Positions 1 through 10,575 of a stretch of 64,000 nt of DNA are shown here, one piece after another. The position numbers and the translations under genes are program-made. How positions within the stretch are numbered: position 1 is the first letter of the stretch; each line of letters opens with the position of its first letter. Below the pieces are notes generated by a model. It saw only the letters and a list, made by a program, of their open reading frames with translations. It made no database searches and had not been told where the DNA came from. The stretch spans positions 218,143-282,142 of the forward strand of contig PUQB01000255.1 in NCBI GenBank assembly GCA_003024785.1, in the 5' to 3' direction. The stretch is from Selaginella tamariscina. Lineage: Eukaryota > Streptophyta > Lycopodiopsida > Selaginellales > Selaginellaceae.

Positions 1-131
1 GCCGTTTGTCTCTTCATGTCACCGTAAGCAATGGTGGATAGTCAATGTACACTATAAATAATCAAAGAGTTAAGCAAACCACAAAAAGATAACATTTACT
101 TTGGGTCGTAAACGTGCAATGCCAGAGTGAT

Positions 132-1419
132 TCACTTATTAACAACACGGTGTGTGTGATCAAGTAGAACCCAACTCTTCTGCAAAGGGCCAAGAGGAGG
201 TTGGCACATCCTTACGTAATCGATTCTAGAACATGGCCCTGAAACCATCATCTTAAAAACTAATGCTTGGTCGTCTGAACCACAGAAATTCATCCTAGGA
301 TAGTGAATGACGTGGATGAATGGGATAGACAACCTTCGTTTTAGCTCCAACAATCCATCAATATTCTCTGGCATTTCAGCAGCAGCTCTCTTTGCAGACG
401 CTACCCATTGACGAACTTTGCATCAAAGGTATTATCAAAGAATGCTCATCACAAAGTAAAACTCTAATTGTACCTTCGATTGTTTGATAACGGTTGAAAG
501 TGATCCATGAGCTTATCCCAACTTCTAGACTCAAAATTATCTAATAGGAAACCAAAGATAGCATCTTTATATGCTGCCATTTCAATGACTCTTGGACTAG
601 CTCTAGGAGTTCTTTCTGTTGCATTCTGGACCGCTAGATGCATTTCTTCTCTGCTTGATGCAGAAACACCATCACCACTGGATGTGAATGTTTTCCCTAG
701 TGGATAAACAATCTAGTCTTGGTTATGTCGTCTAGGAAAATGCAAAACGCCACAGCATGACATACTTCAAGGCACAATGGATTTTCTTTACAGAAAAACA
801 TGTCAATCCTTTTGCCAGTTTGTGAAGGTGGGGAAACAATACATCCTTTTCATTTAGTGCAGTTCAAAAATCTTGCCTTAGAAGCAGGGCAGTCCGGGTT
901 GATACAGCAAAGGCTCTCAACACATCTGCTCCTGGACACCCTCACTTGGAAATTCCAGTTGCTGGTCGTTCCTGCATATATGTCCATCCTCTTTCCGATT
1001 CATTCCTTTGTATTTGTATTCAGAAGGAGGGAGCTCAAAAATAACATCCCCATCATATGCAATAGGCAATTCATTTGTATGAATGATCATGGAGCCCTCA
1101 ATAAGAATTCTTCCCTTTTTGCAGGTATTAGAAGTGAAAAGGTCCTTCAACGTTGAGTATTTAGAGTCATAAGCAACGACAAGCTTAAACAAAACATATC
1201 CCGGATTATCCTTCCCCCAGCATCTTAGTCCTCGTTTATTTTAATCTCTAAAGCAAATTGTCCATGGAGAAGTTTAAAAAGGCAAACACTTTGCCAACCA
1301 AAAATGCCAAAGAACTTTCTAATCTGATTAGTAAGAACGATTCCAACACCATCTAACACAGGAACATCGTGATCTAAATTGCCGTAAACAATCCTGGCCA
1401 TTGTGCAAACAGTTACCAC
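132..1419 (-). pseudogene. Unrecognised minus-strand gene remnant
   Basis: Three minus-strand open segments (1225-1419, 917-1192 and 132-374) look like pieces of one protein, read from right to left. Their composition is protein-like: the middle piece has acidic and aromatic runs such as YDGDVIFELPPSEYKYKG, and the last has FIHVIHYPRMNFCGSDDQ. Other frames between them carry a cysteine-rich stretch (CCINPDCP, then CKENPLCLEVC), as expected if frameshifts broke a metal-binding region. No start or splice structure joins the pieces cleanly. I do not recognise the family; a transposon-encoded protein is as likely as a host gene. Confidence 0.3.
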
Positions 1420-1429
1420 AAACGTGACA

Positions 1430-2060
1430 GAAAAACAACAGCATTACCTAATCATCTTTTGGTAAATATCGGATATTATCGTTCCAAGAATTCACAATCA
1501 TGACTCAACGTGGGTGGATATTTAATTCGAGGAAACATATAGATCTTAGATGCTAATATAGTATAGCACTTCACGTAGAGATAGAGCAATCTTTATTGTC
1601 TTTTAAATAAATGTGTGTTTAATTTACATTCATCTGACATATTTATGACTTGTTTATATTCTGTTACTTTATTTACTATAATTATATAGCCATTTGAACC
1701 AATATTTTATATAAATGTGTACTATTGTAAACATTATAAATACATATTTTTACACAAATATTTGTTTAATTATATAATAATATGTTTTTTTAACATACAA
1801 ATCTTTACTTAAATATGTGTTTGTATTTGTCCTTTTGTATAGTACGTTATTTATTGCATGTATATACTGTTGCATGGTTTGATTAAACACAGTTTTATGG
1901 TTAAGGGTCAAAGGGTTAAGGGTTAGGTTTTAGGGTAAAGGTTTAGGGCCGCCCACTCTTCTTCTTCATTCTCCATTGACAAGAGGGCACTTTTGTTCTT
2001 CTTTTCGTGGCCACTCTTGTTCTCCATTTGTGGCGACATGAGGCTAGTGTGAGCGTCACA
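1430..2060. other. AT-rich spacer, no gene seen
   Basis: This is AT-rich DNA without a supported ORF. A short telomere-like patch lies inside it and is listed separately. Confidence 0.5.
1900..1949 (+). repeat. Interstitial telomere-like patch
   Basis: Degenerate TTTAGGG/TTAAGGG heptamers follow one another here (ttaaggg, aagggttaaggg, ttaggttttaggg, gtttaggg). Plant telomeres are (TTTAGGG)n. The patch is only about 50 bp and imperfect, so it is an interstitial telomere-like motif, not a chromosome end. Confidence 0.55.
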
Positions 2061-2140
2061 ACGACATGGTTGCAGGTAAAATCTTATGCAAATTCAACAG
2101 TAATTTCTGTGCATGTTCAACAGGATTTCTCTCTATTCAC

Positions 2141-2726
2141 AAACGCACACATACACACACACATCCCCACCTCTCCGGCGGCATGAGTTCTTGCCGATTT
2201 CGGCAGGGAATGTGTGTGTGTGTGTGTGTTATTTGTGTGTGTTCGCACATACACACAAGCAACATTACACATACACACACAAGCAACATTTTACACACAT
2301 GTACCACATTATGGTATTATATATATAACATTAGACTTGTACACGTGTGTGTGTGTGTGTCTATATATATATATATATATTATACTTACTAAGAAATATG
2401 TATAAGTATATGAATATAAGACTTGTATATATGAGATTGACACTTTCTGTCTGTATATACATACATGTGAAGAGATATGAATATACTCATATTCGGAATC
2501 TCTCTCTCTCTCACAAACACATCACAAAACACAAACAACATTGCACACACACACAAAGCAACATTACACACATACACACACAAGTAACATTATAAAGTGA
2601 GCACACACAAACAACAATACACATGTACAAATACGTGTGTGTGTGTGTGCATGTCCATATATATGATAGGCATAAATATACAATAAATGTGTGTCCATAA
2701 ATTAGAACAACTCACACACACACTTT
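2141..2726. repeat. Compound microsatellite block (CA/TG, TA, CT)
   Basis: Interrupted (CA)n and (TG)n tracts alternate with (TA)n near 2362-2380 and (CT)n near 2502-2512. A longer unit built on CACACAAGCAACATT recurs near 2263, 2285, 2550 and 2579. Overlapping open frames on both strands arise only from the repeat periodicity. Confidence 0.85.
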
Positions 2727-2835
2727 TATCAGTTGTTGTAATTGCAGAATGAGGCGAAGGCAGAGTAAGAGACTCTAAGATAAATACAAGACTTTGACAA
2801 TTTAGGAACATATTGTCCAAGAAGCTCTTGCAGAT

Positions 2836-5800
2836 ATGGCTCCAAAACCTTGTGGCAAGAAAGAAGGCCGATGAGGTGCCAAGCAAAACAGCGTGAGGAG
2901 ATGATGTTAATGAACACTAAACCTATGGATAGTTTGCAAGTCATTGATGAACATGCTGTGGTAAGTGAATGGATGCCTAGAGATAGGGAGATTGCAGAAA
3001 GCTCTGCAGAACATGGTAATGCAGAGGAAGTACCGGACATTGATCTTGGCAGTAAAGCATTCAACAAGAAGAGGACACTGGATGCTTCTGAGAATGTTGC
3101 CAAATCGTATGCAATTCCAGAACGGGCTTCATCCAAGCTTCTTCGGGATTTTATTTTCGGTATGACACGGATATTAACACATCGCTACAAGGACGAGACC
3201 ACTACGTTTCAATTGAGCTTGACAAGCCTCCGCATATCCCGATTCACAGGTTGCTCCCACACCAACGTTTGAGGAATGTCACTGAGGACGGCGTGAAAGA
3301 CCTTGTTGGATGGATTAGAACTGAAGGATTTTGCCAAGAGACGTCGATGTTCACCTTACCTTTCGGACCACAGCTGAGTGTAGACAAACGCCAAAGTTGG
3401 AATGAGTCAGAAGCACAGGTCAATAGAGAGTTTGAAGTAGATTTGCATAAGCCAGCATTTTTTATGTAGTATCGATTTCTGAAAGATGCAAAGTTTCTGG
3501 TGTAAGATGGGAATCATTGTCATGTTGCTTTGAACACTCTACTTGCTGAAGAGCCAAGCTTGAAATGGACTTTGCATTTATGTGCAACACTCATAGCATC
3601 CACAGCACGGGAGGAGAAGAGACTGATCGCTGCTTGCAATCGGTTGAATGAGTAAGTGGCTTGTTTGTTTCATTATTTAAATATTAAATAAATGTTGTTT
3701 TGTTTTGTAAAGCAACTGCTCGTGTGGTTTCTACAACGATCATTCACACCTTATAGTTCTTATGGAATTGTTGTGTGAAGTCCGCAATCTTTCTACCGAT
3801 CATGTTCTTTGCGGGATGTCGGAGGAAGATAGAAAAGCTGTGGAAGTGTGGAGATCAAACAGAAAAGAAGATGTTTGGTATGAGTATTTTTTGGGAAGTA
3901 ATCTTTTCTTCTTCTTTTGATGGTTTTTTGATTTTCGATTTCTTTTACAGAATCAACTGAAGAAACAAATTGCTACAAAACTTGCGAACAGGAAACCAAA
4001 CCAAACAGAATCTCAGATCCTCTCCAGCGTTTACAAGACATTCACAATTCAGATAAACAAATTCCTCATCATTGCTGATTCAACGGTCGGCGAAGATTGG
4101 TTCAAGGCAATCACAGATATCACTATCAAACCATTGACAAAACAAATAACTCTGGAGAAGCTTCAAATGCTTGCAAAGTCCCAGCTTCTTTCCAACGTCA
4201 AGGTTGATATCCTTGGGAAGCTTGTGCACATTCAAGAAAGTGGCATTCTTGAGAAGCTGGTGAATATGATGGAGAAAGACAAGAAGGAAGGTGTCATCGA
4301 CTGGCCTGACAAGGACTTCATCAAGTTTTTGCACATCTTTACTTACTGATTCCAGGTAATTTAGTATTTATATTTTTTATTTTTACTCTCATTTTATTGT
4401 GCTAAGTCGGGGAGGCAGCTAAAGAGCTTTTGGTTGAGCATGCAAGCAGTTACGTTGACAAGTTTATGGCCTTGTATACGAAGATGCACAATGAAATCAA
4501 GTTGGATATGTACCAGAGCATGCTCAAGAACAAGGAGTTCGATGCACCTTCTCAACTATTTGAGCTGGAAAAGTCTACAAAAAGAATGGCATTTAGGCAA
4601 GTCTTTTTTTTTGTTTATTTATAGATTTTTATCTATTTTTGTAGGTTTTTTAAATGGAAAAATGATGCACTCCCTGAAGATTTCAAAGAGTGGATGGATG
4701 TTGCCAAGGATTCTAACATGTGGAGCCGGTTGTTAGCTGGATTTCCTTCCTAGTGACTGTCCCAAATGGGAGATGGCCACCTATAAGATACACAAGGATG
4801 ATCGGCGAGAGCTATTATGGAAGAACGATAGTGCTGTGAGGAAGCTCCATGTGAAGATGGATATCAGGTATGCCAGATCGGCGAGCAAGGTCAGCAAGGG
4901 ACATGCTTCTTCTTCACCCCCATCCTTCATCTCGGCTAGATTGGAAGAAGATGATATGTTAAGGATGGTGATGCATGAGAAGGGAAACAGAAGCTGGGAA
5001 ATCATTCATGCAGATTCAGAGAACCTTTCAGTCCAGTACTTCAAAGTTGGAAGACCTTTTCCACCGGGATTGAAGGAGCTTGAGGATTGAATCGTGAGTC
5101 ACAAGTCAAGTTGGACTATTCATGTGTTTGGTGCGAAGCCTCCACCGAAATGCATCCAGGGAGCTGTTGATCTCGTTGTCATTGACCCGCCTACCGGATG
5201 CGTTGCTGAGGTAGGCAGATGGTGGATCAATACACGAAGTTCTCGGATGCTTTGCTAAAGAACTTGGTGAACCTTGCTTTTGGGATACTAGACAGAGCTG
5301 GCCACAAGGTGGTGTTTGTGCTATCGGATGATGTTCCAGCTTTGAAGAACACTACAAAAACTTGCAAGCTAAAGTTTCTGCAGATGAGTTATGTGCACAC
5401 AACAAGGTCCTGGGGATACCGTTTCTCTAGAAAGGTAATTCTTCTTTTTAAGAATGTCATTTTCTAATGTTCGTTTTTTTAGGAAAGCATCATTGCCATG
5501 TGTATTTTTGGTTCCCCCTACTCTAAGGTTGCGAAGAACAAGGAGATCCTAGACACTCGTTACACTCTTCTTCTTGACGAGCCAGAAGATTTCCAACTCC
5601 CATGGTACAATGTTGTTTGTTATTTCTCATTTTTTAACATTGCAACTTTCAGGATTTCAATTGGCTCAAAATCTCCCAAGTTGTTTGTGATGCTAGTGGA
5701 GAAGCTCACAAAGCCTAGTGGAACTGTCATGGATCTAACAATGGGAACCGGTGCTAGTATTCTTGTAGCTTTTCACATAGGGAGACATGGTTATGGAATC

Positions 5801-6106
5801 AACATCAACAAAGATCTGGTTTTAGCAGCCAGAGGTGTCTTTAGGAAGGTCATTCCAGGTGTTACAGCAGTTGAAGGTGGTGGGAATGATCAAGTCGTTT
5901 CCATGATTACTCCTTTTGATGAGTGGAAGAGGGCCATGGAAACAGAAGCACAGGATTTGCCTTTGGCTAGCGACAACGATGGAGACCAGGATCTGCCTTC
6001 TTGAAACAATGAGAATGTTGTTACAGAGAAGTCCATGGAGAACAACAACGAGTCATCAGATGAGATAGCAGAAGAGAGATCAAACGAGTCATCAGATGAT
6101 GAGTGA
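2836..6106 (+). pseudogene. ParB-like domain + N4/N6 DNA methyltransferase, pseudogene
   Basis: Approximate exons are 2850-3651, 3713-3878, 3951-4355, 4407-4596, 4645-5434, 5483-5604 and 5653-6106. The introns are 48-72 nt, mostly GT-AG, with one GC-AG (4597-4644). The N-terminal part resembles ParB/sulfiredoxin-fold domains: IPIHRLLPHQRLRNV, DGVKDLVGWIRTEGF, then DGNHCHVAL, where the family usually has DGNHR. A charged helical middle follows. The C-terminal part is a class-beta amino-methyltransferase: motif IV reads VVIDPPTG at about 5175-5198 (the family expects DPPY/W/F) and comes before motif I, MDLTMGTGAS, at 5729-5758. The tail is acidic (ESSDEIAEERS). Lesions include stops at 3467, 3503, 4347, 4751, 5088 and 6002 and frame changes near 3160, 4350, 4760 and 5210. 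It would have methylated DNA at N4-cytosine or N6-adenine; this copy is surely dead. Confidence 0.85.
5175..5198 (+). other. Methyltransferase motif IV (DPPT variant)
   Basis: The coded segment VVIDPPTG is preceded by a run of hydrophobic residues, as in beta-strand 4 of amino-methyltransferases. The aromatic residue that normally follows DPP is threonine here, which would by itself be expected to weaken catalysis. Confidence 0.7.
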
Positions 6107-7236
6107 GATTTGTTTTGTCATTTCTTTGGTTTTAAATTTTAACATGTTTTCAGTATTGTCCTGCCAGACTACGCTAATTAAATGGCAGAGAAAATGGTTG
6201 AAGAGTTCAAAGTTTATGACATATAGATTTTGAAAAACGTTCATAACACTGTAACAATGCATTCATTAACAACGAAGCACTGGCTGGTGGAAACGAGTCT
6301 TCATGATTGAGTTATGTTTATATTGTAATTTATATTTAGTATTTATATAAAATATAATTATAGTTATAAATATAAATTTTTTAAATATAAATATAAAAAT
6401 ATAAATATATATGTCAGATTAACCCTCCAAATTTGTAAAACTTGACACCATTACCGTGCTGCCATGATTGCTCACCCACCGCACTGGAATATTCTTTATA
6501 CGAAAATGAAAATTATATACAGAATGGAATATTCTAGTATAACGGAAATCCGTAAGCTCGGCAAACTGTACTCTGAGGAAATGTCAAACCCGTTTTGGGC
6601 CTTTGGTTCTGTGCACCGTTATTTGTTTTCTTTAATCTAAATAGGTTTTGTTTGGAGGTTACTACCTGATTAAAAAGCTTGAAAAATGATTTTGATACAA
6701 AAATGAGTTTTCTACGGACTGGCTGCAGCCTGATTCTTTGCTTAATCTGAGAAAAACCTACGTGCAAGCACACAGAAGAGCACCAAGACCGATGCAAAGC
6801 CAAAGCCAATAGGTACAGGTAGGCATGTTTATTAGCAGCTGTACATCCTGTTATAGTTTCCGCTATTGCAGTTAGGCAAGTCAACACTGAACCAGCAGCT
6901 GGAAACAGCCGAATAGAATCTTTTAAACTTATGGGAAGTCGCCATTATACGGCCGAATATTATTAGCTTTAAGCTATATACATAGCTTAGATATAATTTC
7001 CATTGAGTGACTAGGTAGCGACGTATTGTGAGAACGATTTTATACAAACTATGAGAGAGAGAGAGAGACTGAATCTAAATGTATTGTACCTGCCTCAACA
7101 CAACAATTTGACTCAGAATATCCCTTCGAAAATGGTGTGTTCAAATTTAATGGGCAGAAGCACGAGAGCCCTTCACCCGCTTCCTAGTTCATGTTTTTTC
7201 ACTTAGCACAGCGTGCGCTTTTCTCTTTTCCCTCCG
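6107..7236. other. Intergenic, no supported gene
   Basis: It begins with AT-rich DNA (6320-6420). A 117-codon minus-strand frame at 6534-6887 has no recognisable domain and low-complexity residue use, so I do not call it. A short GA repeat lies near 7053-7066. Confidence 0.5.
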
Positions 7237-7375
7237 GTTTGCTAGATATCAGCCAGTCTGTTTTATTTTACTGACAGACTATTTCAATGCAATCCTTATT
7301 ATCTGTGTTTTAATGCTGCAGGATTCCTGTTAACCACTGTAACGAGTTGTTTAAAGGCAATATGGCTTTGTTATG
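7237..7375 (+). repeat. Direct repeat copy 1 (duplicated gene 5' end)
   Basis: Positions 7237-7335 match 7533-7631 almost base for base, including a polypyrimidine-free TGCTGCAG acceptor-like end. After a 25-bp insertion the match resumes over the sequence that carries the downstream gene's start codon (caatATGGCTTTGTTA at 7359-7373 against caatATGGCTTTATTA). The frame from this copy reads MALLW and stops after about 20 codons. Confidence 0.8.
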
Positions 7376-7532
7376 GTTGCAGGATATCTGCTTTATCTTC
7401 CATGCAGTCTTCTGTCTGCATCTTTGAACAACAAGAGATTTACAGCTTCAATAAGCCTGAACAGCAGTATTTCCTTCAGATTTCTCCCCCAACGCACTCG
7501 TTTTTCTTGACAAGAAAACTTCATACCCGTAA

Positions 7533-7653
7533 GTTTGTTAGATATGAGCCAGTCTGTTTTATTTTGCTGACAGACTATTTCAATGCAATCCTTATTATCT
7601 GTGTTTTTATGCTGCAGGATTCCTCTTAACCTGTCAATATGGCTTTATTAGGC
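7533..7653 (+). repeat. Direct repeat copy 2, abutting the nuclease-like ORF
   Basis: This is the second copy of the 99-bp repeat, ending at 7631, followed by the start codon of the 302-aa ORF at 7639. The repeat is probably 5' UTR or 5' intron sequence that was tandemly duplicated together with the start codon. Confidence 0.8.
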
Positions 7654-8547
7654 CATGAAACTGAACCTGAGGCCTATCTAGGGCTATTGACAAGGAGGAT
7701 GCTCTCGGATGAGCTTTTGCACAAGGTTCGAAACGTTCTTACACTACGGGCACATACATCAGAGGATATGGAAGATTCTGCAGAAAAAGACTTACATCTA
7801 GGGAGATGCAGTATTCATCTGTTCCAGCAACTGACAACAGAGAAGAAGCGGAAAGGCCATGGGATTAAGTTCAAACTGGAGGAAGGTTTTCTTTTTGCAC
7901 AGGAAATAACAAGTGCTCCTCATGGTGGTGCTTCTGCTTCAATAGCTGGACTCTTTTGGGAACAAGATGGTCCGAATCATTATCTCACATGTTTCGTTGA
8001 TTTAGATATGAGATCTCAGATCCCCGGTCAGCGCACTTTGTACGAGAGCGATGTGGTCGTGAAAATTCCAGGTTGGGGTATCCAGGTTCAGAATTTCAAG
8101 GAATACCCTGCAATTATTATAGAGATTGGAGTTTCCCAGCAGTTAAGCGACCTATGTGGATTGGCAGCATATTATCTGGGAGCTGCTTGCCCAACAGTGG
8201 AGTATTATGTGGCCTTAAAACGGTGGGATTTCAGAAGTGATGGTACTCAACAAATGTTGGCACTAGTTTGGGATAGAAACCATGGACTTGCTCCTGTAAG
8301 AGGTATCTCTTTTGGTTCTACTAATCTTCATTCGTCAACAATTAGATCACTGCAAGGTTGGGTTCAAATTCTAGAAGGCGTTGGCTTCAACGGACCTGCT
8401 TGTGATCGGTTTGGTGTGTATCGAATAGCTTTTCCGCTGGCAAGGATTTTCAACCGTCTACCAAGTGGAGTACCCGCGGGAGCACCTGAAAACTATTATT
8501 TGGACTTATACCCTGTCCATTTAATGTTTAGAAAACCCGTTGATTAG
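7639..8547 (+). CDS. Uma2/PD-(D/E)XK nuclease-like protein, 302 aa
   Basis: This is the only clearly intact ORF of the window; it is uninterrupted and intronless. Residues about 130-195 look like the PD-(D/E)XK core in its Uma2 form: SDVVVKIPG (candidate metal-binding Asp138), then YPAIIIEIGVSQQ (candidate Glu162, in the place of the family's hydrophobic-E-hydrophobic-x-S strand), then a helix AAYYLGAACPTVEYYVALK, matching the usual Y-L-x-A-G-V-x-E-Y-W-V pattern. The Lys of the classical motif is not evident. Uma2-like proteins are mostly bacterial and associated with transposons or defence; related folds occur in fungi. No signal peptide or membrane segment is seen. The start was chosen because nothing in frame precedes it and the 5' repeat ends just upstream. 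Function is unproven, and a domesticated transposon protein is an alternative. Confidence 0.6.
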   Translation: MALLGHETEPEAYLGLLTRRMLSDELLHKVRNVLTLRAHTSEDMEDSAEKDLHLGRCSIHLFQQLTTEKKRKGHGIKFKLEEGFLFAQEITSAPHGGASASIAGLFWEQDGPNHYLTCFVDLDMRSQIPGQRTLYESDVVVKIPGWGIQVQNFKEYPAIIIEIGVSQQLSDLCGLAAYYLGAACPTVEYYVALKRWDFRSDGTQQMLALVWDRNHGLAPVRGISFGSTNLHSSTIRSLQGWVQILEGVGFNGPACDRFGVYRIAFPLARIFNRLPSGVPAGAPENYYLDLYPVHLMFRKPVD

Positions 8548-8660
8548 ATAGAAAACGAAAAAAACAAAAAGAGGAAAAAAAAAAACAAAAAAAACAAAAA
8601 AATCAAAAAACAAAACAAAAACAAAAAAAAAGAAAGAAAAAAAACAAAACAAAAATATGT
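8548..8660 (+). repeat. A-rich AAAAC tract after the stop codon
   Basis: Starting within 10 bases of the stop codon, about 100 bp consist almost only of A with scattered C and G (AAAAC-like units). A tract this close to the stop of an intronless gene could be an old poly(A) tail from retroposition or simple low-complexity DNA. Confidence 0.75.
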
Positions 8661-8703
8661 AATTACTTACATTAATATAATTAATAGGTTAGTTAAAAAC
8701 AAG

Positions 8704-8982
8704 TTGAACATTGAGTTCAAGATGCAATATATAAAAAGGCGAAGAGCCCCTCTCCGAGTTCTGTACCGTTGTTCTCTGCGCAAGAGCCTGATGACGTCCA
8801 GTGCAGCTACTCGTTTTGTGGAAGTACTGGGTTTCGTTTTCTGGAAGTACGTTTACGGGGATGAGGAGAAGTGGTTTCTGGGATTTTTGGAGCAATGCAA
8901 CACCTTTGAACTGAGCGAGTTCAAGCAGGCAGTCAGGAGCGAACAGATTCGGTTTCAGGAGGAAGTCGTCCGCGCTGGATAG
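8704..8982 (+). CDS. Small hypothetical ORF, 92 aa
   Basis: The frame runs from ATG 8704 to a stop at 8980-8982. Its C-terminal half is protein-like, with aromatic and charged residues (VLGFVFWKYVYGDEEKWFLG, then FELSEFKQAVRSEQIRFQEE), while the N-terminus is basic. The opposite strand is also open over the same interval (8689-9030) but with poorer composition. It lies directly downstream of the A-rich tract and could be a remnant of the same transcription unit. I do not recognise a family. Confidence 0.25.
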   Translation: MNIEFKMQYIKRRRAPLRVLYRCSLRKSLMTSSAATRFVEVLGFVFWKYVYGDEEKWFLGFLEQCNTFELSEFKQAVRSEQIRFQEEVVRAG

Positions 8983-9051
8983 TCGTCTATGCTGGATATG
9001 AAGGGGCACCAATACATGGAGTGATGGCAATAGGGTTTTTAGAGTGTGGTC

Positions 9052-9428
9052 ATGGCCGCTGCCGCCGCCGCCGTCAATCCAGCGCTCGCGACCAATGGGG
9101 GGCTTGGTGCTCGCGAGGCGCTACGGGATGAGGAGGAGGATGAGCATTCTCCAGATCCAGAAAGATGGTGTACGGCCGCTTTTACAGAGTGCCGCGAGGG
9201 GGCTCGCCTGCCCGCACACCCAGCCCGAGGCGTTCGGACGAATACCATGTAAGTTCATCCTTCTGCAGAGCTGCTTTGTTGTCGTCTGAGTTCTTTTTGC
9301 GTGTGATTTCAGCACGAAGAGCGGCCAGAGACGCCGCCAAGCGTGAAATTGGATGCGTTGCATGAAGAATGTGCTAGCTGCAGGAATGCCGGGGTGAAAT
9401 GGAAAAGCTTCGGCTGCAGAAACACATT
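9052..9428 (+). CDS. Candidate gene 5' exons, unrecognised
   Basis: ATG 9052 opens a frame beginning MAAAAAAVNPALATNGG, followed by the acidic run RDEEEDEHSPDPERW, a composition typical of plant N-termini. A good donor (CAT|GTAAGT at 9249) and an acceptor (TTTCAG, 9312) bound a 60-70 nt intron, and the next frame reads HEERPETPPSVKLDALHEEC and stops near 9440. The phase of the first frame does not match that exon; only a different frame (start 9165) does. The region is GC-rich compared with its surroundings. It may be the truncated 5' end of a nuclear protein gene. Confidence 0.25.
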
Positions 9429-9469
9429 CGTGCTGGAGGTTTGATATAGACTAAATCTCCTCGCAGGCC

Positions 9470-10140
9470 ACGTTAAAAATGTGGTCCGAGAGGAGGAACG
9501 TCCCCTGACAGGAACTCTCGTGGTGGTAGCCCCCGCGATCTAGAAGTCCAACAGGAAATCGTGATGCATGGATTGACGGCAACATGAACAAGAGTAGGGT
9601 GAGCTCCGTGTTCAACATGTGTATTCCTTTTGTAAATTTTAGATGGCATCGTAACAGCTTTCCTTGTCACCCTTCCTCAACTTTAGAAGACGACGATGAC
9701 GAAAGATGCAAAGTCTTGGAGAAGGCCGCAGAGCCTAGGCGACCTAAGAAGAGATGGCGTACAGCACCACCCCTTCACCCCCTTCACCGTCGGTTCTCCC
9801 CGCAAGCTCTAAGTATAACTATTATAGATATCATTGAATCGCACACTCATTTTGCCGCATGGATCTTGCAGGATATGCAGGCCAGACAAGCTGGGGCCAC
9901 AACCTTCCACTGGGTGTAGAGCTTCCTTACTCCGTCAAGGCTCTGCCTCACGCTGTAAGTCCCGTCGTAGAGAAAAGCTTTGCTTGCAGCTAGCTCTTCC
10001 AAAGAACATATGCGAAATCTTTTGGCCAGAGCCCGACCGGCTTCGCACCCGATTGATCGGGTTCGTCGAACGCCAAATTGTTGCTGCGCAAATGTGCGAA
10101 CTTGTAGCCATACACGATGCTTTCTTATTGTTACACACTG
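9470..10140. other. Region with weak ORFs only
   Basis: Frames on both strands are open for 100-150 codons but overlap and contradict each other. The best plus-strand pieces are an acidic/basic stretch (LEDDDDERCKVLEKAAEP, near 9690) and NLPLGVELPYSVKALPHA (near 9905), which ends at a donor-like GTAAGT. I cannot name a product. Confidence 0.3.
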
Positions 10141-10142
10141 AT

Positions 10143-10575
10143 TTCGGCGGTTACCGTACACAAATGACCTCCATAAGGATTTCAAACATAATAGAAATCC
10201 AAACTGATCCTGGATCGTTCTGTTCCCTCTCTTAACTCCTAACTCCCAAACTCCCTTATGTCTCTCTCTCTGTGCGTGTCTGTTTTGAGAAAATCCGTAC
10301 AGACCAATGTTCAAATCGAGGGCAAGGGCCTTGCATCTTTCTGTTCTTCTCCTTATTGTAGCAAATGTAATTCTTCTCTTCTTCTTTTTTATTTTAAAAA
10401 AGAAAAAAACTGTGCATGTTAGACTTTTAATTCTGCGATGGTGTTTTTAACACCAATCTCTAACGACGTTTTAGCTTTAATTACACCTCTTCCTTATCAA
10501 ATTCCAGATTGAAGGTCGAACTATGTTGTAAATTTGAAAGTTCAAAAAAAAAAGAAGACTTTTTATTTTGCACAG
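10143..10575 (+). repeat. Dispersed direct repeat, copy 1
   Basis: It shares TTCGGCGGTTACCGTACACA, a C/T-rich stretch, an A-rich stretch and ACTGTGCATGTTAGACTTTT with 11832-12150. Copy 2 directly follows LINE-type coding sequence, so the repeat may be the 3' end of that LINE family. Confidence 0.75.

Noticed and set aside
507..707. 66-codon plus frame with a hydrophobic stretch resembling a membrane segment
   Set aside because: No family match or promoter context; it lies within the putative minus-strand remnant and is too short to stand alone.
1900..1949. Chromosome end or true telomere array
   Set aside because: Only a few degenerate heptamers, flanked on both sides by ordinary sequence.
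2066..2886. Several overlapping ORFs of 60-108 codons rich in Cys-Val, His-Thr and Ile-Tyr
   Set aside because: They are translations of CA/TG/TA microsatellites; three frames and both strands are open simultaneously.
2836..6106. Active DNA methyltransferase gene
   Set aside because: At least six stops and several frame changes, and the aromatic residue of motif IV is Thr; splicing cannot remove all of these.
9847..10314. 155-codon minus frame with basic composition
   Set aside because: It overlaps the dispersed repeat and competing plus frames, has no motif and no splice or start context.
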